NCBI RefSeq assembly: GCF_001422665.1
Contig: NZ_LMLU01000001.1
Coordinates: 1,098,753-1,162,752 of the forward strand
From: Arthrobacter sp. Leaf234
GTDB taxonomy: Bacteria; Actinomycetota; Actinomycetes; Actinomycetales; Micrococcaceae
Direction of reading: 5' to 3'
DNA: 64,000 nucleotides
Numbering within the stretch: position 1 is the stretch's first letter; each line of letters opens with the position of its first letter. The notes beneath the pieces are model-generated. The model had not been told where the DNA came from. It did no database searches and saw only the letters and a program-made list of their open reading frames with translations. The translations under genes and the position numbers were made by a program. Below are positions 41,564 to 49,797 of the stretch, piece by piece.

Positions 41564-42364
41564 CTACTCCGAGAAGTAGGTGTCGTAGATGTCCTGGTAC
41601 GTGCCGTTGTCGCGCAGCGCGGTCAGCTGCTCGTTGACGGCGGTCACGAGCTCCTCACTGCCTTCCTTGGCCATGATGAAACCGTACTGCTCGTCCGTGG
41701 GCAGTTCCTCGGCGATGGTGAAGGCGCCGTCCTCGGTGTGGCCGAGGTTGACCGGGAGGTCCTGGAGGAGCGCGTCGACGTTGCCGGCCTGGATCGCGGC
41801 GTACATCTCGGCATCGGAGGGGTACTGGACGAGCTCGGCCTCGGGGGCGTTCTGCTCCGCGTAGAGGGCGCCGGTGGTGCCCTGCTGGACGCCGACCTTC
41901 TTGCCGGCGAGGTCGTCGATGGAGGCGATGTCCGAGTCCTCGGGCACGAGGACGGACTGCAGGGAGTCGTAGTAGGGATCGGAGAAGGCGAGGTTCGCCT
42001 GGCGCTCCTCCGTGATGGTCACGGCGCTCGCGCCGATGTCGCACTGGCCGGCGCCGAGGACGGCCCCACTCTGGAGCCCGTCGAAGCCGACGTCCTGGAC
42101 GGCGAGCTCGAGGCCCATCCCGGTGGCGATCTCCCGCATCAGGTCCATGTCGAACCCGGTGTACTCGCCATTCTCCTCGTACTCGAAGGGCGGGTAGGGG
42201 ATGTCCGAGCAGACCGTCAGCGAGCCCTCGGAGACGAGGCTCAGACCGCCGGCCTCCCCGGAGGCGGTGCCGGAGCCGGCGTCGTCGGAGCCTCCACCGC
42301 AGGCGCTGAGCGCGAGGGTGCCGGCGGCCAGGGCGGCCAGCAGTGCGTAGTTCTTGGAAAGCAT
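41564..42364 (-). CDS. polar amino acid ABC transporter binding lipoprotein
   Basis: This 266-residue protein has a lipobox LSAC (Cys22) and a Gly/Ser-rich tether, then the family-3 solute-binding domain: LTVCSDIPYPPFEYEENGEYTGFDMDLM near 47-74, QCDIGASAVTITEERQ near 103-118, DDLAGKKVGVQQGTTGALYAE near 144-164. The aromatic plus acidic ligand pocket is of the glutamine/arginine/cystine type, but the ligand is not specified. It is the first gene of the transporter operon; ATG 42364. A 20-nt inverted repeat sits in its promoter. Confidence 0.93.
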   Translation of the reverse strand: MLSKNYALLAALAAGTLALSACGGGSDDAGSGTASGEAGGLSLVSEGSLTVCSDIPYPPFEYEENGEYTGFDMDLMREIATGMGLELAVQDVGFDGLQSGAVLGAGQCDIGASAVTITEERQANLAFSDPYYDSLQSVLVPEDSDIASIDDLAGKKVGVQQGTTGALYAEQNAPEAELVQYPSDAEMYAAIQAGNVDALLQDLPVNLGHTEDGAFTIAEELPTDEQYGFIMAKEGSEELVTAVNEQLTALRDNGTYQDIYDTYFSE

Positions 42365-42443
42365 GGGTGCCTCACTTGTGCGGACGTGATGGATCGGAAA
42401 AAGGTCCTGCTGATTCTAGCGACGAAAGAGAGATGTGCGTCAC

Positions 42444-42473
42444 AGGCTACAGGCATTGCCTATAGGTAACCAA
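42444..42473 (-). promoter_or_regulatory. promoter with operator-like inverted repeat before the amino acid transporter operon
   Basis: On the minus strand TTGGTT (42473-42468) and TAGCCT (42449-42444), 18 nt apart, can serve as -35 and -10. CTACAGGCA (42447-42455) and TGCCTATAG (42457-42465) form an inverted repeat with one mismatch, lying over the -10 box and spacer as an operator would. The regulator is not encoded nearby. Confidence 0.45.
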
Positions 42474-42476
42474 GGG

Positions 42477-43823
42477 TCAGGACGGGGCGGTCAGGCCCAG
42501 CGCCTCGATCATCGGCCTGAACTTGCTCCAGGTCTCCGCCAGCTCTGCAGCGGGCTGTGACCCCTCGACGATCCCGCACCCGGCATAGAGGCGCACGCGC
42601 GTCGGGGTCTCGACCACCGCACCGCGCAGCGCGATCCCCCACTCGCCGTTGCCGCCGGCGTCGATCCAGCCGACGGGCCCCGCGTACGGACCCCGCTGCA
42701 GGTGCTCCAGCTCCCGGATGAGCGCTCCCGCGACCGTCGTCGGCGTGCCGCACACCGCAGCGGTCGGGTGGAGGGCCTGGACGAGGGCCAGCGACGTCGG
42801 GACCTGGCCGCTGTCGTCGACGGCGAGCTGCGCGGTGACGTCCGACGCGAGGTGCCAGACGTTGGGCAGCTGGAGCACGAAGGGCTCGCTGTGGGACGTC
42901 ATGGAGCTCGTGAAGGGCTGCAGGGTCTCGGTGAGCGAGTCGATGGCGATCTGGTGTTCGTGGAGCTGCTTGTCCGAGCCGGCGAGCACCCTCGTGGGGT
43001 AGCCGGGGTCATCGACGGGCGCACCGGCACGGTCCAGTGTCCCGGCGAGCACGCGTGCCTGCGCGGTGTTGTTCTCCACCTTGATGAGCATCTCGGGCGT
43101 GGATCCGATCAGGCCGTCGACGGCATAGGTCCAGCAGTCCTCGTAGCGCACCGCCAGTTCCCGCAGGACCTGGGCCGTGGCGACGGGCGATGCGAGGTGG
43201 GCGACGACGTCGCGGGCCAGCACCACCTTGCTGAGCTCGCCGCCCTGCACGTGCTTGACGCCCTCCTCGACGGCGAGCTCGTACTGCTCCTCGCTGAGCA
43301 CCCCGGGGCCGAGGTGGTCCGCGGGATCGGGGGAGCGGTCGGCGTCCGGTTCGACGAGATAGGCGGCCAGCGCCGCCTCGGCAGCCTCCGCGCTGAGCTC
43401 GGCGCCGGCGTCGTCCGTGATGTAGGTCAGCCAGGTCCGCCCCTGGCTGCAGCCGATGACCACCTCGGGGATGATCAGGCGGGACTCGTGGGACGACGTC
43501 TTGGAGAAGGCGAAGGACCCGAAGGCGATCAGGCCGGTTCCGGGTACGCCGAGATCATCCTGCACCTCGGCGCCGGCCAGCTCCCGGCGCCACCACTCCT
43601 GCGCCTGCGTGAAACGGTCCGGACCGGTGGTGGTGAAGCGGGCTGTCTCGCCGTAGGCCACGAGGCCGCCGCCGCGCCGGATCCAGGTGTGCGCGTCGTT
43701 GCGCACCACGTACTCGAGAAGGCCGGACTGCGGATCCATGTCGCTGCGTGCCACCGTGATGCTGCGGAGCCCGCGGGACTGTCCGGGCGCAGGCGTCAGC
43801 GCGGTGAGGGACGGAGTGCTCAT
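42477..43823 (-). CDS. menF: isochorismate synthase (menaquinone biosynthesis)
   Basis: This 448-residue chorismate-utilising enzyme makes isochorismate, the first committed step to menaquinone. The C-terminal domain carries the family hallmarks SKVVLARDVV, YAVDGLIGSTPEMLIKVENN near 265-284, AGTLDRAG, KQLHEHQIAIDSLTETL, LHPTAAVCGTPT near 370 and GGNGEWGIALRGA with metal-site Glu. It could also be a salicylate-type synthase, but menD/menC/menG in the vicinity favour MenF. ATG 43823 is preferred to an upstream frame because the conserved family N terminus begins there. Confidence 0.92.
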   Translation of the reverse strand: MSTPSLTALTPAPGQSRGLRSITVARSDMDPQSGLLEYVVRNDAHTWIRRGGGLVAYGETARFTTTGPDRFTQAQEWWRRELAGAEVQDDLGVPGTGLIAFGSFAFSKTSSHESRLIIPEVVIGCSQGRTWLTYITDDAGAELSAEAAEAALAAYLVEPDADRSPDPADHLGPGVLSEEQYELAVEEGVKHVQGGELSKVVLARDVVAHLASPVATAQVLRELAVRYEDCWTYAVDGLIGSTPEMLIKVENNTAQARVLAGTLDRAGAPVDDPGYPTRVLAGSDKQLHEHQIAIDSLTETLQPFTSSMTSHSEPFVLQLPNVWHLASDVTAQLAVDDSGQVPTSLALVQALHPTAAVCGTPTTVAGALIRELEHLQRGPYAGPVGWIDAGGNGEWGIALRGAVVETPTRVRLYAGCGIVEGSQPAAELAETWSKFRPMIEALGLTAPS

Positions 43824-43992
43824 GATGGTCCAAGCGTACTCCGGGGGCTCCGGCCCGTTTCCTGGCGGAAGGACGCCCAGCACCGTGAGGTTCGGCACGT
43901 CGCGGCGCACGCGCCCGCGTCCCGGCGGGCGCGGGCCCGCGGAGGGTACCGTGCCGGTCGGGCACCGCGGCAATGTTTGAGACACTGGAGGA

Positions 43993-44757
43993 GTGAATCG
44001 TGCATCGCTGGAGAAGCGCCCTGACGAAGTAGCAGCCATGTTCGACGACGTGGCGCCCAAGTACGACGTCGTGAACGACGTCCTGTCGATGGGACAGACG
44101 CGCCGATGGCGGCGGATCGTCGTCGACGCGGTCGGCGCCGAACCGGGCCAGCGGGTCCTGGACCTCGCGGCCGGCACGGGCACCTCGAGCGAGCCCTACG
44201 CGGATGCGGGCGTCGACGTCGTCGCCTGTGACTTCTCGCTCGGCATGCTGAAGGTGGGCAAGCGCCGCCGCCCCGACATCGACTTTGTCGCCGGAGACGC
44301 CACGAACCTCCCCTTCGCGGACAACTCCTTCGACGCCTCCACCATCTCCTTCGGGCTCCGCAACGTCAACGAGCCGAAGAAGGCGCTGGCGGAGATGCTG
44401 CGCGTCACGCGGCCCGGCGGACGCCTCGTCATCGCCGAGTTCTCCCAGCCGACCGTGGCCCTCTGGCGCACCACCTACACCGAGTACCTCATGCGGGCCC
44501 TCCCGGCGATCGCCCGGAAGGTCAGTTCCAATCCGGACGCGTACGTGTACCTGGCCGAGTCCATCCGGGCATGGCCCGACCAGGACGCCCTGGCCGCCTG
44601 GATCGGCGACAGCGGCTGGAAGGACGTCGAGTACCGGAACCTCAACGGCGGGATCGTCGCCGTGCACCGCGCCGTCAAGGCTCCTGCAGCCCCCGGCGAG
44701 GAGCCGCTCCTCCCGGGTCAGGTCCGGCTGACCCGACGCACGTCGGCGGCGGGCTAG
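43993..44757 (+). CDS. menG: demethylmenaquinone methyltransferase
   Basis: This 254-residue SAM-dependent methyltransferase methylates demethylmenaquinone, the last step of menaquinone synthesis. It has the UbiE/MenG signatures [28 protein letters not shown] near 5-32, the SAM-binding [13 protein letters not shown] near 54-66, [13 protein letters not shown] near 100 and GLRNV near 118. GTG 43993 matches the conserved family N terminus although GGAGG is only 1 nt upstream. It starts the menG-menJ-synthase run, being 0 nt from the next gene, and is divergent from menF. Confidence 0.95.
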   Translation: MNRASLEKRPDEVAAMFDDVAPKYDVVNDVLSMGQTRRWRRIVVDAVGAEPGQRVLDLAAGTGTSSEPYADAGVDVVACDFSLGMLKVGKRRRPDIDFVAGDATNLPFADNSFDASTISFGLRNVNEPKKALAEMLRVTRPGGRLVIAEFSQPTVALWRTTYTEYLMRALPAIARKVSSNPDAYVYLAESIRAWPDQDALAAWIGDSGWKDVEYRNLNGGIVAVHRAVKAPAAPGEEPLLPGQVRLTRRTSAAG

Positions 44758-46074
44758 ATGTCCGTCCTGATCGTCGGCGCCGGTCCGGCCGGGTCCACCG
44801 CGGCCTACTACCTGGCGAGCGCGGGCATCGAGGTCACGGTCCTCGAGAAGACCTGGTTCCCCCGGGAGAAGGTGTGCGGCGACGGACTCACGCCGCGTGC
44901 CACGCGGGAGCTGCAGCTCCTCGGCCTCCCGCACGACGAGAGCGAGGGATGGCGGCGCAACAAGGGCCTCCGCCTGATCGCCGGCAAGCGCACCGTGGAG
45001 GTGCCCTGGCCGGAGCTGAGCGATTTCCCCGACTACGGCCTGGTCCGCACGCGCCTCGGCTTCGACGAGGCCCTGGCCGAGCACGCCCGTTCGGCCGGCG
45101 CGACGATCCTCGAGGGCCACTCCGTGTCCACGGCTCTCCGCGACGAGACCGGCCGCGTCACGGGCGTCACCGTGAACCTGCTCGACGCCGACGGCCGGAA
45201 GACCGGCGAGACTCAGGACTTCAAGGCCGACGTCGTCCTGGCGGCCGACGGCAACTCCACCCGCACCGCGGTGAGCCTCGGCATGCAGAAGCGCGACGAC
45301 CGACCCCTCGGGGTCGCCGTGCGCACCTACTTCACGAGCCCGCGCACGAACGACGACTGGATGGAGGGCTGGCTCGAGCTGCCGGACGCCACCGGGAAGC
45401 CGCTGCCCGGCTACGGCTGGGTCTTCGGCGTCGGGGACGGCACCTCCAACGTCGGGCTCGGCATCCTCAACTCCTCCGCCGAGTTCGGGAAGCTGGACTA
45501 CAAGCAGGTCCTGCGTGACTGGACCGGCGGCATGCCTGCCGAGTGGGGCTTCACGCCCGAGAACCAGGTCGGCGAGATCCGCGGTGCGGCCCTGCCCATG
45601 GGCTTCAACCGCACGCCGCACTACAGCCCCGGACTGCTGCTCCTCGGCGACGCCGGCGGCATGGTCTCGCCCTTCAACGGTGAGGGCATCTCCTACGCCA
45701 TGGAGTCGGCACGCTACGCCGCCGAGTTCATCGAGCGGTCCCGGTCCGTCTCCTCGCCGATCGGCCGCGACCAGGTCATGTCGGCCTACGCCCCCTACGT
45801 CCGTGAGCAGTGGGGCAGCCACTTCACCCTGGGGCGGATCTTCGCCCAGCTCATCGGCAAGCCGGCCATCCTCTCCCTCGCCCTGCGCACGGGCATGCCC
45901 GTCCCGCTGCTCATGCGGTTCGTGGTCCGGATGCTCGCCAACCTGACCGACGCCGGAGGCCGCGGCTTCGAGGACCGCGTGATCCATCTGCTCGAGTCCC
46001 TCGTCCCGCCCACCACCAACCAGCCGTCCGTCATGGCCACCCTTGGTGCGCACGGCGCCGTCGCACGTGGTTAG
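44758..46074 (+). CDS. menJ: menaquinone reductase (geranylgeranyl-reductase family, MenJ-like)
   Basis: This 438-residue FAD protein belongs to the geranylgeranyl-reductase family. It has the Rossmann GAGPAGSTAAYYLASAG near 7-23, VVLAADGNSTRTAV near 160-173, and a late GDAGGMVSPFNGEGISYAMESA near 296-317. Located between menG and the polyprenyl diphosphate synthase, it most likely reduces the isoprenoid side chain of menaquinone, as MenJ does in Mycobacterium. Its ATG follows the menG stop with no gap. The name rests on context; the family also contains sesquiterpene- and archaeal-lipid-type reductases. Confidence 0.85.
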   Translation: MSVLIVGAGPAGSTAAYYLASAGIEVTVLEKTWFPREKVCGDGLTPRATRELQLLGLPHDESEGWRRNKGLRLIAGKRTVEVPWPELSDFPDYGLVRTRLGFDEALAEHARSAGATILEGHSVSTALRDETGRVTGVTVNLLDADGRKTGETQDFKADVVLAADGNSTRTAVSLGMQKRDDRPLGVAVRTYFTSPRTNDDWMEGWLELPDATGKPLPGYGWVFGVGDGTSNVGLGILNSSAEFGKLDYKQVLRDWTGGMPAEWGFTPENQVGEIRGAALPMGFNRTPHYSPGLLLLGDAGGMVSPFNGEGISYAMESARYAAEFIERSRSVSSPIGRDQVMSAYAPYVREQWGSHFTLGRIFAQLIGKPAILSLALRTGMPVPLLMRFVVRMLANLTDAGGRGFEDRVIHLLESLVPPTTNQPSVMATLGAHGAVARG

Positions 46075-46077
46075 TCT
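46072..46077 (+). promoter_or_regulatory. -10 box of a leaderless promoter inside the men operon
   Basis: TAGTCT at 46072-46077 overlaps the stop codon of the menJ-like gene and lies 6 nt before GTG 46084 of the polyprenyl synthase. It would let that gene be transcribed separately as a leaderless mRNA. Confidence 0.5.
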
Positions 46078-46083
46078 TAGACC

Positions 46084-47178
46084 GTGACACAATCCTTCAA
46101 CTCCGGATGGGCCAGCGTGGGCCGGGGCAGCGCGCTGGACACGGCGGATATCCCGGACGACTCCGAGGCCCTGCGCCTGCCTCCCGGGTTCGCCCTCATC
46201 GCCGAGGACCCGGACCTGGGACCGTCGGTCTCGTCCTGCCTCGCCGAGGTGGAGAAGCAGCTCCGCGGAGCCATCGCCAACTCGGACCCCCTCGCCGACG
46301 CCACGAGCCGCCACCTCGTCGAGGCGGGCGGCAAGCGCATCCGGCCCCTGCTGACCATCCTCGCCTCGCACCTCGGCAACCCGACCCGCGCGAAGGTGGT
46401 CCAGGCCGCCGTCGTCGTCGAACTGACCCACCTCGCCACGCTCTACCACGACGACGTCATGGACTCCGCGCCGTACCGCCGCGGTGCGCCCACCGCGCAC
46501 GAGGTCTGGGGCAACTCCGTCGCGATCCTGACGGGCGACCTCATCTTCGCCCGCGCCTCGATCCTCGTGTCCGAACTCGGCGGGGAGGCCCTCGGCATCC
46601 AGGCCCGCACCTTCGAGCGGCTCTGCCTCGGGCAGCTGCACGAGACCGTCGGTCCCCGCGACGGCCAGGACGACCTCGAGCACTACCTTTCCGTGATCGC
46701 GGACAAGACCGGTTCCCTCGTCGCCGCTTCCGGGCAGCTCGGCGCGCTCTTCGCGGACACCTCGCGCGAGGTCGTCGACGTCATGGTGTCCTACGGCGAG
46801 AAGGTGGGCGTCGCCTTCCAGCTCGCCGACGACGTCATCGACGTGACCGGCCTGAAGGTGAAGTCCGGCAAGGCTCCCGGGACCGATCTCAGAGAGGGTG
46901 TCCCCACCCTTCCGGTGATCCTCCTGCGCCGCGCCGCTGCTGCGGGAGACAGCTCGGCGGCCGACGTCCTCGCCCTCGTCGACGGCGACCTGACCTCCGA
47001 CGAGGCGCTGGCTGAGGCCGTCGCCGCCGTCCGTTCGCACCCGCAGACGCAGGCCGCCTGGGCCGTGGCGCAGCGGTGGGCGGACGACGCCGTCGCCGCC
47101 CTCGAGCCGCTGCCGGACAGCGTGGTGAAGCAGGCGCTGGCCAGCTTCGCGCAGGCGGTCGTCAGCCGGGACGTCTAG
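46084..47178 (+). CDS. long-chain polyprenyl diphosphate synthase
   Basis: This 364-residue prenyltransferase makes the isoprenoid chain of menaquinone. It has the first aspartate-rich motif in YHDDVMDSAPYRRGAPT near 122-139, GAPTAHEVWGN, a GDLIFARA segment, and the second motif in LADDVIDVTGL near 246-256; GGKRIRPLLTI near 83-93 binds the allylic partner. It is longer than E. coli IspB by an Asp/Pro-rich start. Chain length is not certain; mesophilic actinobacteria usually have eight or nine isoprene units. It closes the men cluster. Confidence 0.9.
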   Translation: MTQSFNSGWASVGRGSALDTADIPDDSEALRLPPGFALIAEDPDLGPSVSSCLAEVEKQLRGAIANSDPLADATSRHLVEAGGKRIRPLLTILASHLGNPTRAKVVQAAVVVELTHLATLYHDDVMDSAPYRRGAPTAHEVWGNSVAILTGDLIFARASILVSELGGEALGIQARTFERLCLGQLHETVGPRDGQDDLEHYLSVIADKTGSLVAASGQLGALFADTSREVVDVMVSYGEKVGVAFQLADDVIDVTGLKVKSGKAPGTDLREGVPTLPVILLRRAAAAGDSSAADVLALVDGDLTSDEALAEAVAAVRSHPQTQAAWAVAQRWADDAVAALEPLPDSVVKQALASFAQAVVSRDV

Positions 47179-47490
47179 CGGTCCTTCGCGTCGGCGTCGG
47201 CCCTGCGGCGTTCCGTCCGCCTCGGCCCCATTGTGCTCCGTGGGTTGCGCCCGGCCGCTCTGCTACGCCTCGTCTGCGTCAGGCGGGCGTTCGTTCACTC
47301 CTTCTACCGGAGGAGCGGTCCTGCAGCGGTGTGTCACCGTCCGACACGCGCGTGGGTCCACATGAACCGTGAACGAAGGCACAGAGGCACCCCGGCCGTG
47401 ATCCATTCATCGGGGGGCTTCCGATGCGCGCTTGCGCACATAGCGCGGTCGACGGGATGAAGAAATGGGAGCAGGTCCTGTACTCGACGC
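47179..47490. other. noncoding stretch with no recognised feature
   Basis: This 312-nt gap between the polyprenyl synthase and the AbiEi-type pseudogene has no convincing gene, RNA or repeat. It is slightly less GC-rich than its surroundings near 47285-47345 and 47400-47450. Confidence 0.4.
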
Positions 47491-47860
47491 ATGAGACTTG
47501 TTCAGGTCCTGACGGCCCTCGGCGGCGTTGCCCCTGCCCGCAGGCTGCTTGAACGCGGGATCAGCCGGCGCGAGCTCTCCCGTGCGCTCGACGGCGGCGA
47601 CGTCGTGCGTGTGCGCAGGGGGAGTTATCGCCACCCCGCAGGCGCCCGCAGATTTCATCGCGGCAGTCACCCTGCACGCGCGATTGACCTGCGTTTCCGC
47701 TGCCGATCGGGCCGCCCTCCGCCGGGACCGACGGCGGAACAACACCGCCATGCTCAGCGGCTACGCAGTCCTGCGCTTCTGCTACGAGGACGTGACGTAC
47801 CACCAGTCAGAGTTGCTCGCGCAGGTGCTGTCAGCTGTTGGAGGCCGACCTGTTCGATGA
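47491..47860 (+). pseudogene. broken AbiEi-antitoxin/DUF559-type gene
   Basis: The frame from ATG 47491 encodes a typical AbiEi-like helix-turn-helix start (LTALGGVAPARRLLERGISRRELSRALDGGDVVRVRRG). It leaves this family at a G5 run (47618-47622). Removing one G continues in the next frame as VIATPQAPADFIAAVTLHARLTCVSAA, the expected next part, and then jumps to a C-terminal DUF559/VSR-like segment (LSGYAVLRFCYEDVTYHQSELLAQVL). Thus a single-base insertion and an internal deletion of perhaps 150 residues have destroyed an originally 280-300 residue protein. Sequence from 47861 to 48049 has no clear gene. Confidence 0.7.
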
Positions 47861-48049
47861 GCGCTCGTTCGATCGCGCCCTACGAACTCGTGCGCAGCTA
47901 CGGACGGCGTGTCGCGCCACGGCACGCCTTATCGGAGCCAGAAGGCGTGGACGACGGCACGGGCGGTCCGTGGACGAGGAGAGACGGGTGCACCAGGCGA
48001 CGGCTCCGCTGGGGGTCTCGACACCGCAGCCGCCGGGGGCTTCCGGGGG

Positions 48050-48526
48050 CTACGCCGTCGGGAGGAAGGCCCTGAGCTCGTCGGCCTTCCGCGCCCGGAC
48101 GGCGGGATCGACGATGGGCCGCTTCGGGGTGAAGTAGAAGCCGTCGTCGTGCCACCGCGGCAGTATGTGCTGGTGGTAGTGCCAGACGTGCTGGCTGCCG
48201 GCGGGCTCGTTGTGCTGCCGGGTCGAGACACCGTCCGGTTCCCAGGCCAGCTTGATCGCGACGGCGATGTCCCGGGTGAGCGTCATGATGCGGGCGGCGA
48301 CGGCGTCGGGCAGTTCGTACAGCAGTTCGACGTGCTCACGGGGCGTGACGAGCACATGACCCGGGTTCGGCTCGAAGCCGTGCGAGGCGATGAATGCCAG
48401 CACGAGGTCGTCCGCGTAGATGACGTCCCCGGGCCGGCACAGGTTCTTCGGGTTGCCGAAGTCCCCGCGCGCCAGATCGCAGAACGGGCACCGGTAGCCT
48501 TCGGGGGCATGATGGACGAACTCCAT
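48050..48526 (-). CDS. HIT-family nucleotide-binding protein
   Basis: This 158-residue protein has the histidine triad in HVWHYHQHILPRW (His116, His118, His120), which hydrolyses or transfers nucleotides from small adenylylated substrates. A CPFC pair (13-16) with Cys30 and an aspartate/histidine arrangement may bind zinc; GHVLVTPREHVELLYELP is family-typical. It is of Hint/Fhit-like class; the substrate is unknown. ATG 48526 overlaps the stop of the next acidic-protein gene (ATGA at 48524-48528), so it is translated after that gene from the same mRNA. Confidence 0.92.
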   Translation of the reverse strand: MEFVHHAPEGYRCPFCDLARGDFGNPKNLCRPGDVIYADDLVLAFIASHGFEPNPGHVLVTPREHVELLYELPDAVAARIMTLTRDIAVAIKLAWEPDGVSTRQHNEPAGSQHVWHYHQHILPRWHDDGFYFTPKRPIVDPAVRARKADELRAFLPTA

Positions 48527-48951
48527 CAGTTCTCCTCGTCCTCCTCGAAGACCCACTCGAAGAGATCCAGCACGTACTCGGTGAAGGTGCCCTCCTCGCT
48601 CTGCCACTCCCCGCGGGCATTGTTGCGCCGCCAGACGATCGGATCCGGGACGTCGAGCTGCTCAACCCTCATACCCCAGGTGTACTGCTCGTCCTCATCC
48701 TCGAGGAACAACAGGAAACCGTCCTCGATCTCGAGCTCGTCCGGGTCCCAGAAGAAGTGGAAGGCTTCCATGATGTCCTCGGTGGCACCCACGGCGCGGT
48801 AGAACTCGTGGAGCGCCAGAGGCAGCTCGAAGTCCTTGCCCTCGAGCATCTCGGCGAGCTCGTCCTCGGTCAGCCCGTCTTCCTCGGCCCACTCGTCCTC
48901 GAAGTACGAGGGCACCAGGGCGCGGAATTTGTCGGAAAACAGCTCAGTCAC
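48526..48951 (-). CDS. SUKH/SMI1-KNR4-like acidic protein
   Basis: This 141-residue acidic protein begins MTELFSDKFRALVPSYF and has LPLALHEFYRAVGATEDIMEAFHFF near 44-68, then LLFLEDEDEQYTWGMRVEQLD, IVWRRNNARGEW and a C terminus ending in FEEDEEN. The LPxxLxEFYxxxG start and the later W-G and acidic strand pattern resemble SUKH (SMI1/KNR4) proteins, many of which neutralise toxins; this is an inference. No toxin is encoded beside it. It begins with GTG 48949-48951 after GGAG, with a TAGGAT-like box upstream, and overlaps the HIT gene. Confidence 0.6.
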   Translation of the reverse strand: MTELFSDKFRALVPSYFEDEWAEEDGLTEDELAEMLEGKDFELPLALHEFYRAVGATEDIMEAFHFFWDPDELEIEDGFLLFLEDEDEQYTWGMRVEQLDVPDPIVWRRNNARGEWQSEEGTFTEYVLDLFEWVFEEDEEN

Positions 48952-49012
48952 AGGTACTCCAGTAGTGGTGGCGGGGATGCGTCCATCCTAGCCGTCGGGC
49001 TGCACGCGCGGG

Positions 49013-49648
49013 CTACCTCCGTGCGCTCCAGGTGCGGGACGCGAGCGGGGCATGCCAGCCGTACCGCCAGGCGAGGACGCGCAGGGAGAACACGAGCGAC
49101 GCCGCCAGCATGCCCGTGACGATCGTGAAGGTCCCGGTCAGGTAGAGGACGGTGACAACGACGGCGCCGAGCATCGCGGGCAGCGCGTAGATGTCACGCG
49201 GGTCGAAGAGCTGCGGGATCTCGTTGGCGACGACGTCACGCAGCAGGCCGCCGCCCACGGCGGTGGTGACGCCCAGCAGCACGGCGGAGACCGGGTTGAG
49301 CCCGACGTCGAGCGCCTTCACCGTGCCCGTGATGCAGAAGAGGGCGAGGCCTGCGGCGTCGAAGATCACCAGGACCCGCTTGACCCGCTCCACCCCGGAG
49401 AAGACGAAGTACACGAGGACGGTCGCGAGCAACGGGGGGACCAGGTAGGCGGGATTGTTGAAGGCCGCAGGGGGGACATCGATGATGAGGTCGCGCGCCA
49501 CTCCTCCACCGAGGGAGGCCAGCGACGCCAGCAGAAGGGATCCCACGAGGTCGAAGCCCTTGCGCGCCGCCAGCAGGGACCCGGAGACGGCGAAGAAGAA
49601 GACGCCGAGCAGGTCTGCGGCGAGGGCGATGTGCGACGCGGTGTCCAT
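49013..49648 (-). CDS. trimeric intracellular cation channel (TRIC/UPF0126) family protein
   Basis: This 211-residue protein has about seven hydrophobic spans, with the two family repeats FFFAVSGSLLAARKGFDLVGSLLLASLASLGGGVARDLI (about 17-54) and ALFCITGTVKALDVGLNPVSAVLLGVTTAVGGGLLRDVV (near 102-140), each ending in the conserved GGxxRD loop. The family forms potassium-permeable channels; some bacterial members are also described as transporters. It follows AAGGAG and ATG 49648 and stands alone between the SUKH-like gene and a divergent hydrolase gene. Confidence 0.92.
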   Translation of the reverse strand: MDTASHIALAADLLGVFFFAVSGSLLAARKGFDLVGSLLLASLASLGGGVARDLIIDVPPAAFNNPAYLVPPLLATVLVYFVFSGVERVKRVLVIFDAAGLALFCITGTVKALDVGLNPVSAVLLGVTTAVGGGLLRDVVANEIPQLFDPRDIYALPAMLGAVVVTVLYLTGTFTIVTGMLAASLVFSLRVLAWRYGWHAPLASRTWSARR

Positions 49649-49785
49649 CTGGTCGAGCGGCTCCTTCTCTCACGACGACCCACGGAGGGTGCGGACACCA
49701 GCGCGGGGCGTACCGCGTCGATCCGGCGAACGACAGGACGGGCTTCACCAGCATGACAGAGGCACCCCGGCCCCGCGCACCGCAC

Positions 49786-49791
49786 TAGGCT
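49786..49791 (+). promoter_or_regulatory. -10 box of a leaderless promoter for the alpha/beta hydrolase gene
   Basis: TAGGCT at 49786-49791 lies 6 nt before ATG 49798. No ribosome binding site is seen in between. Confidence 0.55.
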
Positions 49792-49797
49792 GACCCC

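Noticed and set aside
43555-47040. A 1161-residue open frame on the minus strand across menG, menJ-like and the polyprenyl synthase
   Set aside because: It is composed of Arg/Gly/Val/Asp/His repeats typical of antisense frames in high-GC DNA, while the plus-strand genes beneath it have clear catalytic motifs.
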